From Geomonas limicola (GTDB taxonomy: Bacteria > Desulfobacterota > Desulfuromonadia > Geobacterales > Geobacteraceae), in the NCBI RefSeq assembly GCF_014193675.1, contig NZ_BLXZ01000005.1, positions 62,001-126,000 of the forward strand: 64,000 nucleotides of DNA. Reading direction: 5' to 3'. The first letter of the stretch is position 1. The number at the start of each line of letters is the position of its first letter. A program made the translations under genes and the position numbers. Of this stretch, positions 17,544-26,196 are shown in pieces. The notes beneath the pieces were generated by a model that saw only the letters and a list, made by a program, of their open reading frames with translations, was not told the DNA's origin and did not search any database.

Positions 17544-18944
17544 ATGAGTAAACCTGACCATACCCCAATTTCCGTGCTGCGCGAAGTGCCGTTTCCCCTG
17601 GTGCTCGCAGCGTTCCTCGTTTCGGGGTGCGTCCTGGCGGTGCCGCTATTTCTGGAGCTGGTGCGCGGCTGCGGCCACGACATCCCCCAGCCCGAACTCT
17701 CCGCGGACTACCTGAAGGCGCTCGTCTGGGCCGGGGTGCTCGGTCTCGGCATCCTGTTCTGGCCGGTCGGCGGGCAGGACAAGCGGCTGCTGCTCATCGG
17801 GTGGTGCGCCAAGGTAGCCGTGGCCCTGGGGGCGATGCTGGCCTACGAGAACCGGTATGGTCTTGACGCCTACATGTACTTCGACGAGTCGCGGGGGGAT
17901 TTCCAGTTCTCCGCCTACAGCTTCACCGACGGCACTGCGAACCTGATCAACCTGGCCCGCATGCACAACCTTTTGATCCCGGATTCCTATCACGCCATGA
18001 AGGTGAGTTTCGCCATGCTGGGGCTGGTCGGGATCTACTTTTTCTACCGCGCCGGGGTCCTCTTCCTGGGGCGCGAGGAACGTCGGATCTTCTACCTGCT
18101 CTGCTTCTTCCCGGGGATACTCTTCTGGTCTTCGATCCTGGGGAAGGACCCGCTGGTCTTCATGGGAATTGCGCTCTACAGCTTCGGGGTGGTGGGGTGG
18201 ACCCGGCGCCGGCAGGCGCGCTACCTCGTGGCCATTGCCGCTGGTGTGGCGGCTGCCGTCTTCATCCGGCAGTGGCTGGGGATCATCATGCTGGTCCCCT
18301 TGTGCCTGCTGGTTCTCCGGGGGGTGCGCGGCTTCGCCGCCAAAAGCGTGTTCACCGTATTTGTTGCGGCAGCACTGGTGGTTAGTGCCGGACCCTTTTT
18401 GCAACGCTTCAAGATCGAGGCGATCACCGACCTTCTCACCGTGGCCGACTCGACCACCAAGGGGTTCGTCAGCACGGCGGGCGGTTCTACCCAGGAACTG
18501 GATGTCGACCTGACCAACCCCCGTGCGGTACTCGCCTTTCTTCCCAAGGCGGCCTTCACTGCGCTGTTTCGTCCCTTGCCGGGGGAGATCATGAACCCGT
18601 TTGGCCTGCTGGCCGGTCTGGAGAGCGCGCTTCTCCTCGGCCTTTTGCTCCTCTCCCTGAAGCGCAGCCGCCTGCGGGACCTCAAGGAGCCGCTGGTGCA
18701 GTGGTGCCTGCTCTTCCTGGTGATCTGGGCCCTCTTGAATGGCATCGTATCCTCGGCCAATTTCGGCGTCGGGGTGCGCTACAAGCTCCAGGTGTTGCCG
18801 CTTTTGCTGGGGCTCCTCATGTACCTCGCCCGGCGCAGGAAGGTTCCGCACGCCCGGCTGCAATCCGCCTCCGCCCGAGCGGCGTACCTGGCGGGCCCCG
18901 ACGCGGGAGCGTCACCCGGTCCATCCCCCGACCTCTCGTCGTAA
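17544..18944 (+). CDS. Polytopic membrane protein, Wzy polymerase or GT-C candidate
   Basis: A 466-residue protein with about ten hydrophobic segments. A large loop follows the second or third helix (MYFDESRGDFQFS), and an LGKDPLVFMG segment lies midway. It has no clear motif that I recognise. A Wzx/Wzy locus needs a polymerase, and no other gene here fits, so Wzy is the leading guess. A lipid-phosphosugar-dependent GT-C transferase is the alternative. It starts 16 bases after the nucleotidylyltransferase stop. Confidence 0.6.
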   Translation: MSKPDHTPISVLREVPFPLVLAAFLVSGCVLAVPLFLELVRGCGHDIPQPELSADYLKALVWAGVLGLGILFWPVGGQDKRLLLIGWCAKVAVALGAMLAYENRYGLDAYMYFDESRGDFQFSAYSFTDGTANLINLARMHNLLIPDSYHAMKVSFAMLGLVGIYFFYRAGVLFLGREERRIFYLLCFFPGILFWSSILGKDPLVFMGIALYSFGVVGWTRRRQARYLVAIAAGVAAAVFIRQWLGIIMLVPLCLLVLRGVRGFAAKSVFTVFVAAALVVSAGPFLQRFKIEAITDLLTVADSTTKGFVSTAGGSTQELDVDLTNPRAVLAFLPKAAFTALFRPLPGEIMNPFGLLAGLESALLLGLLLLSLKRSRLRDLKEPLVQWCLLFLVIWALLNGIVSSANFGVGVRYKLQVLPLLLGLLMYLARRRKVPHARLQSASARAAYLAGPDAGASPGPSPDLSS

Positions 18945-19057
18945 CCGTAGTCCACGCCGTACCTGGCAGAAACAGCTTTCCCTCACTGATGTGGCAGTCC
19001 AACTCCATCCTCCCCGATTCCGCCCCCCATAGGGGCCCCAACCGGTATGGTGAGCGT

Positions 19058-21064
19058 ATGTGCGGTATTGCCGGATGTCTCGATTTCAGCCGTTCCTCTG
19101 CACCGGCAGAGCTTATCCGTAGGGTCGCGGCCATGGTGGGCACCCTCGAGGAGCGCGGGCCGGACGGCCGCGGCCACTGGTGCGATGCCGAGGCCGGGGT
19201 CGCGCTGGGGCACACGAGGCTCGCCATCCTCGACCTCTCCCAGGAGGGGCACCAGCCGATGCATTCGGCCTGCGGCCGCTACGTGATCACCTTCAACGGC
19301 GAGATCTACAATTTTGCCGAGCTGCGCCGGGAGCTCGAGGTGGTCCCGGCTACGGGCGATTCCCGGTGGCGTGGGCATTCGGACACCGAGGTGCTGCTGG
19401 CGGGCTTCGCGGTCTGGGGTGTCACCCGGACCCTCGCCAAGGCGGTCGGCATGTTCGCCTTCGCCCTCTGGGACCGCCGCGAGCGCCGACTCTACCTGGG
19501 ACGCGACCGGCTGGGCGAGAAGCCGCTTTACTACGGCTTTCAGGGTGAGCACTTCCTGTTCGGTTCCCAGCTGAAGGCCCTGCGGGCGCACCCGGCCTGG
19601 CAGGGGGAGGTCTCCCGCAGCTCCCTCAGCGCCTTCCTGCGCTTTGGCTATCTGCCGGCTCCGCAGTCCATCTACTCCGACATCCACTCCCTCGTGCCGG
19701 GAAACCTCCTGGTGCTGGACTGCCGCCCGGATGCCACGCGCCAAATCCCCGAACCGCACCCCTACTGGTCGCTTCTCCAGGTCGTCGAAGCTGGATCGCG
19801 TAATCTTTTCCGCGGCAGCACTGAGCAGGCGGTTGAGCGTCTGGATACCCTGCTGCGCCGGGCCGTGCGGCAGCAGATGGTGGCCGACGTACCGTTGGGG
19901 GCCTTTCTTTCCGGCGGCGTCGACTCCTCGACGGTGGTGGCACTCATGCAGGCCCAGTCGGGTAGCCCGGTGCGCACCTTCACCATCGGGTTCGAAGACC
20001 AAGGGTACAACGAGGCCGCCTACGCGAGCGAGGTGGCTCGACACCTGGGGACCCGGCACAACGAGCTTATGGTTACCTCGCGCGACGCCCTGGAGCTGAT
20101 CCCCCGACTCCCCGAACTCTACGACGAGCCCTTTGCCGATGCCTCTCAGATCCCCACGCACCTCTTGTCCCGGCTCACCAGGCGTCACGTCACGGTGAGC
20201 CTCTCCGGGGACGGTGGCGACGAACTCTTCGGTGGCTACAACCGCTATCTCTGGGTCGAGGCGATCTGGGACCGCATCGCCCTGTTCCCCAAGCCGCTGC
20301 GCCGGCTGGCCGCCCGCCTGGCGACCTCGTTGAGCCCCGCTGCCTGGGACCGGCTCTTTACGCAGCTGGGGGCGACGCTTCCTGAGCGCCTGAGGCAGAC
20401 CAACCCGGGGGGGAAACTGCACAAGCTGGCGTCGGTCCTCGACGCGGACGATCCCCTGGGGATGTACCGCCGCCTGGTCTCGCATTGGCACGATCCAAGC
20501 GGGCTGGTCCAAGGGGGGGACGAGCATGCTGCTCTCGTCGACGATCCCCGCGCCGGCCTCTCTCGCGGCTCCCTGGCCGAGCAGATGATGTACCTCGACG
20601 CGCTCAGCTACCTGCCGGGGGACATCCTGGTCAAGGTGGACCGGGCCAGCATGGGGGCCGGGCTCGAGTCGCGTACGCCGTTTCTTGACCACCGAGTGGT
20701 CGAGTTCGCCTGGCAGCTGCCGCTCTCCCTGAAACTGCGCGGCGCCCAGGGAAAGTGGCTCTTGCGCCAGGTGCTCTACCGCTACGTCCCGAGGGAACTC
20801 GTCGAGCGCCCGAAGGCCGGTTTCGCCGTCCCGCTGGAACACTGGCTCAGGGGGCCCTTGCGCCCCTGGGCCGAGGAGCTATTGAACGCGCGCCGCCTGG
20901 AGCACGAAGGGTACCTGAATCCGGCCCCGATCGAGTCCAAGTGGCGCGAGCACCTTTCGGGAGGCTACGACTGGCAGTATCCCCTCTGGAACGTCCTCAT
21001 GTTCCAGGCCTGGCTGGAGGCGCAGGGGGCGAGTGCGCCAGAGGCTGCGGAGCTGCACCGGTGA
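19058..21064 (+). CDS. AsnB-type glutamine-dependent amidotransferase (second copy)
   Basis: A 668-residue paralogue of the protein encoded at 10437-12353, with the same order: MCGIAG with Cys2 nucleophile, LEERGPDG, FNGEIYNF, then SGGVDSS in the synthetase domain and LSGDGGDELFGGYNRY. The open frame runs about 350 bases upstream, but the catalytic Cys must follow the initiator Met, so ATG 19058 is secure. Having two copies in one polysaccharide locus suggests two uronamide sites or two sugars. The end overlaps the next gene at GTGA. Confidence 0.9.
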   Translation: MCGIAGCLDFSRSSAPAELIRRVAAMVGTLEERGPDGRGHWCDAEAGVALGHTRLAILDLSQEGHQPMHSACGRYVITFNGEIYNFAELRRELEVVPATGDSRWRGHSDTEVLLAGFAVWGVTRTLAKAVGMFAFALWDRRERRLYLGRDRLGEKPLYYGFQGEHFLFGSQLKALRAHPAWQGEVSRSSLSAFLRFGYLPAPQSIYSDIHSLVPGNLLVLDCRPDATRQIPEPHPYWSLLQVVEAGSRNLFRGSTEQAVERLDTLLRRAVRQQMVADVPLGAFLSGGVDSSTVVALMQAQSGSPVRTFTIGFEDQGYNEAAYASEVARHLGTRHNELMVTSRDALELIPRLPELYDEPFADASQIPTHLLSRLTRRHVTVSLSGDGGDELFGGYNRYLWVEAIWDRIALFPKPLRRLAARLATSLSPAAWDRLFTQLGATLPERLRQTNPGGKLHKLASVLDADDPLGMYRRLVSHWHDPSGLVQGGDEHAALVDDPRAGLSRGSLAEQMMYLDALSYLPGDILVKVDRASMGAGLESRTPFLDHRVVEFAWQLPLSLKLRGAQGKWLLRQVLYRYVPRELVERPKAGFAVPLEHWLRGPLRPWAEELLNARRLEHEGYLNPAPIESKWREHLSGGYDWQYPLWNVLMFQAWLEAQGASAPEAAELHR

Positions 21065-22191
21065 GCGCCGCGGCCCATACCGTCCTCTACTTCGTGAACC
21101 AGCTGGAGTTCTTCCTCTCGCACCGGCTGCCGCTGGCCCGCGCCGCCCAAAATGCCGGCTACCGGGTCCACGTTGCCGGACCGCGCTCGCCGGCCGTGGC
21201 GAGGCTCGAGGCAGAGGGATTCGTCTTCCACGAAATCCCCATGACCAGAAGCGGGGTGCATCCGGTCCAGGAGCTCGCCACCTTTTGGCGGATCTACCGA
21301 CTGCTAGGCCGGCTCCAGCCTGCCATCCTGCACAACGTGGCGCTCAAGGCGGTCTTCTACGGAAGCCTCGGTGCGCGACTGGCGCGGACTCATGCGGTGG
21401 TGAACGCGCTTACCGGCCTGGGTTTCGTTTTCATCGCCCGGCACGGGCGGGCCCGCCTCTTGCGCACGCTGATCATGGCCGGACTGCGCCTCGCGTTCCG
21501 GCAACGCCGGCACCGGCTCATCATGCAGAACCACGACGACCCGCGCCTCTTCATCGACGCGAAGGTGGTCCCGCCCGAAGAGGTGGTGGTGATCCGCGGC
21601 TCGGGGGTCGATCTGGCCGAGTTCTGCCCCGCGCCCGAACCTCCGGGTGAGATCCGGGCCGTCCTGGTTTCCCGGATGCTCTGGGACAAGGGGGTAGGGG
21701 ACTTCGTCGAAGCGGCGCGGGAGCTCAAACGCCGCAGCGTTCCAGTGCAGTGCCTCTTGATCGGGGACCACGACCCCGGCAACCGCGCCAGCGTCCCGGT
21801 AGACCAGCTCACCCAGTGGCACCGGGAGGGGGTGGTGCAGTGGCTCGGGCATTCCAGCGAGATCGCCGACGTCTTCGCCCAGGCTCACATCGTCTGCCTA
21901 CCCTCCTATCGAGAAGGGCTCCCCAAGGTGCTCATCGAGGCAGCAGCCTGCGGGCGCGCCATCGTCACCAGTGACGTTCCCGGCTGCCGGGAGATCGTGC
22001 AGCATGGCCTGACCGGCCTCGTGGTCCCGGTGCGTGACGGCAGGGCCTTGGCCGAGGCAATCGAGCGGTTGGCGAGGGAGGACGAGTTGCGCCGCTCCAT
22101 GGCCCACCGGGGACGGGCACTCGCCGAGCAGGAGTTCTCGGTGGAAAAGGTCCTCGCGGAGACGTTGGCCGTGTACAGAGGTTTGCTATGA
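21061..22191 (+). CDS. Glycosyltransferase family 4 (GT-B)
   Basis: A 376-residue GT-B enzyme beginning VLYFVNQLEFFLSHRLPLA. The donor-site segment is REGLPKVLIEAAACGRAIVTSDVPG. Close relatives are usually found, as here, just upstream of an epimerase/reductase and a PglC-type transferase, and they add an early sugar of the repeat unit. The start is GTG 21061, overlapping the stop of the amidotransferase gene. The stop overlaps the reductase ATG by 4 bases. Confidence 0.89.
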   Translation: MSAAAHTVLYFVNQLEFFLSHRLPLARAAQNAGYRVHVAGPRSPAVARLEAEGFVFHEIPMTRSGVHPVQELATFWRIYRLLGRLQPAILHNVALKAVFYGSLGARLARTHAVVNALTGLGFVFIARHGRARLLRTLIMAGLRLAFRQRRHRLIMQNHDDPRLFIDAKVVPPEEVVVIRGSGVDLAEFCPAPEPPGEIRAVLVSRMLWDKGVGDFVEAARELKRRSVPVQCLLIGDHDPGNRASVPVDQLTQWHREGVVQWLGHSSEIADVFAQAHIVCLPSYREGLPKVLIEAAACGRAIVTSDVPGCREIVQHGLTGLVVPVRDGRALAEAIERLAREDELRRSMAHRGRALAEQEFSVEKVLAETLAVYRGLL

Positions 22192-23234
22192 AACGCGGTC
22201 GGTCCCCAAAAAAACAGAGGCAGGGCCGGACGGTGACGCAGGCAGAACCTTCCCCGGGGGCGGCTCCGTGCAATGTGATCCTGGTCACCGGCGCTACGGG
22301 ATTTGTGGGGCGGGCCCTGTGCAGGAGACTGCTCGCCGAGGGGTACCGGGTCCGGGCTGCCCTGCGCGAGGGGGGAAACACCCAGCTCCCCGCCGGGGTG
22401 CAGCCGGTAACGCTCCCCCCGCTGGGACCGGATACGCCGTGGAGCGAGGCGCTTTCCGGGGTTGAGGCGGTCGTGCACCTGGCGGCGCGGGTACACCAGC
22501 TGAAGGATGCGGCAGCCGACCCGCTGACGGCATACCGGGAGGTGAACCTGCAAGGGACCGAGCGGCTGGCACGGGAAGCCGCTCGCGCCGGGGTACGTCG
22601 CCTGGTCTTTGCGAGCTCGGTGAAGGTGCACGGAGAGGGTGGGGCGGACCCGTACCGCGAACTGACGTCACCCGCGCCGCTCGACCCCTACGGGGTCAGC
22701 AAATGGGAGGCTGAACAGGCCTTGTCACGGGTGGCGGCGGAGACCGGGCTCGAGGTGGTGGTGCTGCGGCCACCGCTTGTCTACGGACCCGGCGTGCGGG
22801 CCAACTTCTACCGGATGTTCCGGGCTCTCGAGTGCGGCTTCCCGCTCCCATTTTCAGGGATCGAGAACCGGCGCAGCCTGATTTACCTCGACAACCTAGT
22901 GGACGCGCTTTTGGTATGCCTGCGCCACCCGAAGGCCGCCGGCGGCACGTTCCTGGTGAGCGACGGCGAGGATCTCTCCACGCCGCAGCTGTTGCGCCGG
23001 GCGGCAGATTCCCTCGGGGTGCCGGTCCGGCTTGTTCCCTTTCCCAAGACGCTCTTGCGGTTGGCTGGCCGGCTCACCGGCAAGGGAGCGGCGCTGCAGC
23101 GCCTCACCGGTTCGTTGGCCGTCGACAGTACCCTCATCAGGGAGCGCCTCGGCTGGCGGCCACCCGTGACGGTTGCCGACGCCCTGCAGGCCACGGCCCG
23201 CTGGTACCGCGAGGCGCGCAAGGAGGAGCCATGA
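22188..23234 (+). CDS. NAD-dependent sugar epimerase/reductase (WbpV-like SDR)
   Basis: A 348-residue extended SDR. The dinucleotide loop GATGFVGRA sits near residue 33, VFASSVKVHG carries the catalytic Ser region, and YGVSKWEAEQ gives the YxxxK pair. About 25 extra residues precede the fold, so the true start could be further in, although the ATGA overlap supports 22188. Together with the PglC-type transferase and the WbpM-like dehydratase this matches the set that makes UDP-QuiNAc or UDP-FucNAc, where this enzyme reduces the 4-keto group. That assignment rests on context. Confidence 0.82.
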   Translation: MKRGRSPKKQRQGRTVTQAEPSPGAAPCNVILVTGATGFVGRALCRRLLAEGYRVRAALREGGNTQLPAGVQPVTLPPLGPDTPWSEALSGVEAVVHLAARVHQLKDAAADPLTAYREVNLQGTERLAREAARAGVRRLVFASSVKVHGEGGADPYRELTSPAPLDPYGVSKWEAEQALSRVAAETGLEVVVLRPPLVYGPGVRANFYRMFRALECGFPLPFSGIENRRSLIYLDNLVDALLVCLRHPKAAGGTFLVSDGEDLSTPQLLRRAADSLGVPVRLVPFPKTLLRLAGRLTGKGAALQRLTGSLAVDSTLIRERLGWRPPVTVADALQATARWYREARKEEP

Positions 23235-23791
23235 AACGACTGTTCGACCTGGCGCTCGCCCTGGTGGCGCTGCCGTTCTGTCTTCCCGTCTTGCCCGCGG
23301 TGGCGCTCTTGGTGAGAATCACCTCGCCCGGGCCGGTCCTCTACTGGTCGCAGCGGGTGGGGCGGCACAACGTGCTCTACCGGATGCCCAAGTTCCGCAC
23401 CATGCGCACCGATACCCCCGCGGTGGCGACCCATCTGCTCGACAACCCCGAACGCTACCTGACGCCGGTCGGTAAGTTCCTGCGCAAGACGAGCCTCGAT
23501 GAACTCCCCCAACTCTACAGCATCCTCAAGGGGGACATGAGCTTCGTAGGACCACGGCCGGCTCTCTACAACCAGGACGACCTGATCGCGCTACGCACCG
23601 AGCGCGGGGTGCACCGGCTCACCCCCGGGCTCACCGGCTGGGCGCAGATAAACGGCCGCGACGAGCTCCCCATTCCGATCAAGGTCGACTTCGACACCTA
23701 CTACCTCCAGCACCGGACCCCGCTCTTCGATCTCTACGTGCTGGTGCTCACCTTCGTGAAGGTGCTGCGTCGCGAAGGGGTACAGCACTGA
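23231..23791 (+). CDS. Initiating phosphoglycosyl transferase (PglC/WbaP C-terminal type)
   Basis: A 186-residue monotopic enzyme: an N-terminal re-entrant helix (LFDLALALVALPFCLP), the KFRTMR motif, the catalytic-type TSLDELPQL with its Asp-Glu pair, and SFVGPRPAL followed by PGLTGWAQING. It transfers a sugar-1-phosphate to undecaprenyl phosphate on the cytoplasmic face and so starts the repeat unit. It overlaps the reductase gene by 4 bases, with AGGAGG before its ATG. It is the only initiating transferase in the locus. Confidence 0.93.
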   Translation: MKRLFDLALALVALPFCLPVLPAVALLVRITSPGPVLYWSQRVGRHNVLYRMPKFRTMRTDTPAVATHLLDNPERYLTPVGKFLRKTSLDELPQLYSILKGDMSFVGPRPALYNQDDLIALRTERGVHRLTPGLTGWAQINGRDELPIPIKVDFDTYYLQHRTPLFDLYVLVLTFVKVLRREGVQH

Positions 23792-24152
23792 CCTTAGGTA
23801 TCCTCGGGCTGCGAGGTTTCCGGTCGATCCCTCGTCCGTACTCTCTGTCATACCCTAAGTTCTAATGATTGAGCTACTCCTCCGTTGTCTCATTGCGTGT
23901 ACTCGCCGTGTCTCAAGATTCGCCCTTCATCGATGGTGGGTGATTTTCCCTCCTCTTAGCTGCTCCGCTGATCTCACTCCTGCTTTCAAGCCCTTATAAG
24001 TATTGACATTTGCACCTTCTCGGCCGGTGGGCCACGTCGTGGAGGAGTCAGCAAGACAAGTTGCTAATTCAGTTGTGAATGTTATATTTGACAAATTAAA
24101 AAACACACACAAATAAACTCATAAATTAAGACGGTGCTGGTGGGGGATTCCT
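23792..24152. other. AT-richer intergenic region
   Basis: No gene is visible in 361 bases, and the composition drops well below the neighbours from about 23850 on. It holds a likely promoter at 24088-24117 for the dehydratase gene. Another TTGACA at 24003-24008 has no good -10 partner. Confidence 0.5.
24088..24117 (+). promoter_or_regulatory. Candidate sigma70 promoter for the dehydratase gene
   Basis: TTGACA at 24088-24093 and AATAAA at 24112-24117 are 18 bases apart in an AT-rich stretch that ends 35 bases before the ATG at 24153. The -35 is perfect and the -10 matches at four positions. Confidence 0.45.
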
Positions 24153-26093
24153 ATGTTTCATGCCAGAAGGTTCCTGGTCTTTATCCTGGATATCGCGTTG
24201 ATGGCGGTGGCGCTGGCAGGGGCATTCCTGTTGCGCTTCGATTTCGCTATTCCCCCCGAGCAGCTGCATAGTCTCGCCCAGGGGCTTGCGGTCGTGTTGC
24301 TGGTCAAACCGGCACTCTTTATCGCCTCAGGCATGTACCGCAGCATCTGGCGCTACGCCTCGCTGCAGGACGGTTACCAGATCTTCAAGGTGGTGACGGT
24401 GTCGTCGCTGGCGGCCAGTTTCCTGCTGGTGCTCCTGCGCGGACCGTTCGCCCTGCCGCGTTCCATCTATTTCCTCGATTGGTTCCTGCTTTTTGCCGCG
24501 GTGGCCGGCAGCCGTCTGGTCTGGCGCATCTACCGCGAGACCCGGGTGATCCCCTCGCTGCGCAAAGGGAAGCGCACCCTCATCATCGGGGCAGGGGATG
24601 CCGGCAACCTGCTGCTGCGCGAGATCCGCAAGCAGACCAGCTCCCCCTACAACGTCGTCGGTTTCGTCGACGACGATCCCGCCAAGCGAGGGCTGCGTCT
24701 CTCCGGTGTGCGGGTACTGGGGGGCACCAACCGGTTGCGCGCCCTGGTGCGGATCCACCGGGTCGAGGAGGTGATCTTCGCCATCCCCTCGGGCGACGGA
24801 GCCCTGATGCGTCGGGTTATCGCGAGCTGCCAACGGGCCCGGGCCCGGTTCAAGACCCTGCCGGCCATTACCGCGATCATCGACGGCAAGGTGTCGGTAT
24901 CCCAGATCAAGGACGTGGAGATCGAGGATCTTTTGGGGCGTGAGCCGGTCGTCCTGGATCAAAGCGCCATTCGCAACTACCTCACCGACAAGAAGGTGCT
25001 GGTAACCGGAGCGGCAGGGAGCATCGGCTCCGAGATCTGCCGCCAGGTGGCGCTCTTCAAGCCGGCGAAGCTGATCCTCTTCGATCATGCCGAGACTCCG
25101 CTGTTCTATATCGAGAAGGAGCTGGCGGCGAGCTACCCAGACCTGCGCATCATTCCGGTGGTGGGGGACGTGAAGAACCAGGAGAAGGTGGAGACCCTGT
25201 TCGACGATTTTTTCCCCGAGGTGGTCTTTCACGCCGCGGCGTACAAACATGTCGCCATGATGGAGTACAACCCGACGGAGGCCGTCCTGAACAACGTACT
25301 CGGGAGCAAGGTGGTGGCCGATGCGGCCCACAGATACCGGGTGCGCAACTTCGTGATGGTCTCCACCGACAAGGCCGTGAACCCCACCAACATCATGGGT
25401 GCCACCAAGCGCAGCGCCGAGGTCTACGTTCAGGGGCTGGCGGCGGTCAGCAAGACCAAATTCACCACGGTGCGTTTCGGTAATGTCCTGGGATCCAACG
25501 GTAGTGTGATTCCGCTCTTCAAGGAGCAGATCAGGTCCGGTGGTCCGGTCACCGTCACCGATCGTAACGTGGTGCGCTACTTCATGACCATCCCCGAGGC
25601 GTCCCAACTCGTCCTGCAGGCCGGCTGCATCGGCAAGGGGGGCGAGATCTTCGTGCTGGACATGGGAGAGCCCGTGCGCATCCTCGCCTTGGCCGAGGAG
25701 CTGATCCGTCTCTCAGGCCTTGTTCCCTACAAGGACATCGACATCACCTTCACGGGTCTCAAGCCCGGGGAGAAGCTCTTCGAGGAGCTACTGATCAACG
25801 GCGAGGGGATGCGGCCGACCACCCACCGCAAGATCCGGGTGATGGCACCGGTGGAGACCGAGTTGAAGCAGGTGAGCCAGTGCCTGGAGGAACTCTTTGC
25901 GATAGCACGCGGTGGGAACATCGCCGCGCTGGTGGATGCGCTCAAGGCGATCGTGCCCGAGTTCGCGCCGCGCTACGAGTTCGACGTGGCACCGCCGCCA
26001 GCCTTCCAGCGGGTGCGCCCGGACCTCTTCCCGCCACAGAAACCCGCTTTCGTTAGGAACCTGCGGGTTGCCACCCCGAAAGAGCAAGCATGA
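24153..26093 (+). CDS. Membrane nucleotide-sugar 4,6-dehydratase (WbpM/CapD-like)
   Basis: A 646-residue protein with four N-terminal membrane segments, a CoA-binding-like Rossmann domain (TLIIGAGDAGNLLLREI) and a C-terminal SDR domain starting GAAGSIGSE. The active-site stretch reads STDKAVNPTNIMGATKR, with Met in place of the usual Tyr and the Lys retained, as in WbpM-type UDP-GlcNAc 4,6-dehydratases. It makes UDP-4-keto-6-deoxy-GlcNAc at the inner membrane, the substrate for the WbpV-like reductase upstream. It has its own probable promoter. Confidence 0.92.
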   Translation: MFHARRFLVFILDIALMAVALAGAFLLRFDFAIPPEQLHSLAQGLAVVLLVKPALFIASGMYRSIWRYASLQDGYQIFKVVTVSSLAASFLLVLLRGPFALPRSIYFLDWFLLFAAVAGSRLVWRIYRETRVIPSLRKGKRTLIIGAGDAGNLLLREIRKQTSSPYNVVGFVDDDPAKRGLRLSGVRVLGGTNRLRALVRIHRVEEVIFAIPSGDGALMRRVIASCQRARARFKTLPAITAIIDGKVSVSQIKDVEIEDLLGREPVVLDQSAIRNYLTDKKVLVTGAAGSIGSEICRQVALFKPAKLILFDHAETPLFYIEKELAASYPDLRIIPVVGDVKNQEKVETLFDDFFPEVVFHAAAYKHVAMMEYNPTEAVLNNVLGSKVVADAAHRYRVRNFVMVSTDKAVNPTNIMGATKRSAEVYVQGLAAVSKTKFTTVRFGNVLGSNGSVIPLFKEQIRSGGPVTVTDRNVVRYFMTIPEASQLVLQAGCIGKGGEIFVLDMGEPVRILALAEELIRLSGLVPYKDIDITFTGLKPGEKLFEELLINGEGMRPTTHRKIRVMAPVETELKQVSQCLEELFAIARGGNIAALVDALKAIVPEFAPRYEFDVAPPPAFQRVRPDLFPPQKPAFVRNLRVATPKEQA

Positions 26094-26196
26094 GGCCTGC
26101 AGGTTGATTACATCCCATATATCCCTGTTAAAAAATGGGAGGTTGTTATATAAGAAGTACCCAGCGTAAACTATCCCTGCTCTGCCCTGGATACCT

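Noticed and set aside
18983-20842. 619-codon antisense frame opposite the second amidotransferase
   Set aside because: Same cause; the + strand shows all AsnB motifs.
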